The notes beneath the pieces are model-generated. The model was not told the DNA's origin, ran no database searches, and saw nothing but the letters and a program-made list of their open reading frames with translations. From the NCBI GenBank assembly GCA_013814015.1, contig JACCQS010000161.1, forward strand, positions 1 to 5,886: 5,886 nt of DNA, read 5' to 3'. Position numbers and translations under genes: made by a program. This stretch comes from Geodermatophilaceae bacterium (lineage in GTDB: Bacteria; Actinomycetota; Actinomycetes; Mycobacteriales; Geodermatophilaceae). Shown in pieces: positions 5,144 through 5,886 of the stretch (the stretch's first letter is position 1; every line of letters begins with the position of its first letter).

Positions 5144-5886
5144 ATGGGTTCGGGCGTGCTGCTTGCCATCCTGGTGGCCCTCTGGTTCATCGTCCTCGTT
5201 CCGATGGTCGTCACCCGTGGAGATCTGGCCAGCACACCCGCTGAGCCCACGCGAGTGCTGCGCCGGCGCAGCGATCGGAGTGCCATGTCCAGCCGCCCCA
5301 TGTCCAGCAGTGCCATGTCCAGCCGCCCCATGTCCAGCAGCGCCAGGTCAGACACTGGCGAGGCCGAGAACATGCTCACCGAACCGATCCCGGTGCTGCC
5401 GCGCCGGACTCCCGGCGCCAGCTTGAGCGAAGAAGCTCTCTCCGGCTCGACCGGTTCGGCCGGCAAGGGCGGCGCAGTAGTGGCCGAGCTTGGGTCCGAC
5501 GCACCGGTACGGGACAAGGCCACTCCTACTGAGATCGACATCCGCATCAGACGGCGTCGGATGCTCACCGGCCTGGTCGTCCTCGCGGTCCTGTGGGCAC
5601 TATGCGCGGCGTTCTGGCAGCCGGTGCTGTGGTGGCCGCAGGTCGTTCTGGACCTGGTGATCTTCAGCTACTTGGTCTTCCTGCGGCTCGAGGCTCAGCG
5701 TGAACAGGATCGTTACGAGCGGCGCAGGGCCCGTGCCACCGCCCGGGTCAAGCTGCCAGAGGACCGTACGCAGCGATTGGTCCGCCGTCACAAGGAATAC
5801 CAGGGACGAGTGACCGCAGCGACCGAGCACCAGGCGATCAGCCTGGACGACGACGATCCGAGCTTCGTCGAGATGCCCACCTGGCA
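5144..5886 (+). CDS. sepX: Divisome membrane protein GlpR/SepX (right end outside window)
   Basis: The frame stays open to the window edge, giving 247 residues without a stop. Segment 1 (about 4-23) follows almost directly on the start. A basic, Ser- and Pro-rich linker (24-135) leads to RIRRRR (134-139), then a two-segment hairpin at about 140-158 and 161-181 with a WQPVLWWP turn. A highly charged tail follows (REQDRYERRRARATARVK, 186-203), with an acidic DDDD patch at 235-238. The positive-inside rule places linker and tail in the cytoplasm. This layout and position match GlpR of Corynebacterium, the receptor for Glp, and SepX of Streptomyces, which stabilises FtsZ rings. The linker holds four copies of a five-residue repeat (47-66). 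The gene is 126 bp from the acetyltransferase gene and has its own strong ribosome binding site, so it may have its own promoter, though I see none clearly. It is unrelated to the glycerol-3-phosphate repressor also called GlpR. Confidence 0.88.
   Translation, partial: MGSGVLLAILVALWFIVLVPMVVTRGDLASTPAEPTRVLRRRSDRSAMSSRPMSSSAMSSRPMSSSARSDTGEAENMLTEPIPVLPRRTPGASLSEEALSGSTGSAGKGGAVVAELGSDAPVRDKATPTEIDIRIRRRRMLTGLVVLAVLWALCAAFWQPVLWWPQVVLDLVIFSYLVFLRLEAQREQDRYERRRARATARVKLPEDRTQRLVRRHKEYQGRVTAATEHQAISLDDDDPSFVEMPTW
5282..5341 (+). repeat. Four-copy 15-bp tandem repeat in the sepX linker
   Basis: Four 15-bp units, pattern (G/C)CCATGTCCAGC plus a variable codon, run head to tail and in frame. At a larger scale they form two 30-bp units identical except for the last base. 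The protein reads AMSSRPMSSS twice (residues 47-66). Unit length is a multiple of three, so slippage would lengthen or shorten the cytoplasmic linker without breaking the frame. Each unit carries an in-frame ATG. Confidence 0.93.

Noticed and set aside
5140..5568. Reverse-strand frame with a LDMGRLDM repeat
   Set aside because: The repeat is the antisense image of the sepX tandem repeat; the forward frame has membrane segments and a strong ribosome binding site.
1..5886. CRISPR array, insertion sequence, phage att site, tRNA or rRNA
   Set aside because: No spaced repeats, transposase motifs, cloverleaf or rRNA-like sequence was seen; the genes form an ordinary chromosomal block.

Overview
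The window comes from a high-GC actinomycete chromosome. The evidence is the strong G/C bias at third codon positions, the compact gene packing, GTG starts, and above all the gene order. The block 5-formyl-THF cyclo-ligase (reverse strand) / galU / moeA-like glp / rimJ-type acetyltransferase / glpR (sepX) matches, in order and strand, the arrangement I remember from Mycobacterium tuberculosis (Rv0992c to Rv0996) and other actinomycetes. I cannot fix the genus. A propionibacterium-like lineage is possible but unproven.

Layout. Positions 1-500 (reverse) hold the N-terminal membrane part of a protein that looks like an actinobacterial sensor histidine kinase, cut by the left edge. A 235-bp divergent spacer separates it from a 233-residue, six-segment membrane protein of unknown function (736-1437, forward). 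That gene converges on the folate gene (1525-2175, reverse). Between their 3' ends lies a perfect 19-bp inverted repeat (1444-1499), probably a bidirectional terminator. Only 27 bp separate the divergent folate and galU genes, and galU looks leaderless. From 2203 to the right edge all genes run forward: galU (2203-3114), glp (3141-4388), a GNAT acetyltransferase (4385-5017, overlapping glp by 4 bp) and glpR/sepX (5144 to beyond 5886).

The main biological content is the right half. Glp and GlpR/SepX are reported cell-division components of actinomycetes. Glp is a MoeA/gephyrin-type molybdotransferase repurposed to bind FtsZ, and GlpR/SepX is its membrane partner. The system itself is therefore known from Corynebacterium and Streptomyces. 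What stands out here is how far this Glp has decayed at positions conserved in working MoeA enzymes: the GGVSVG loop, the KPGKP lysines, the STGDE motif and the PGNPVS motif are all altered. This suggests a purely structural divisome role in this lineage. The partner receptor carries an exact tandem repeat in its cytoplasmic linker. galU supplies UDP-glucose for envelope polymers, so the cluster links cell-envelope precursor supply with the division machinery.
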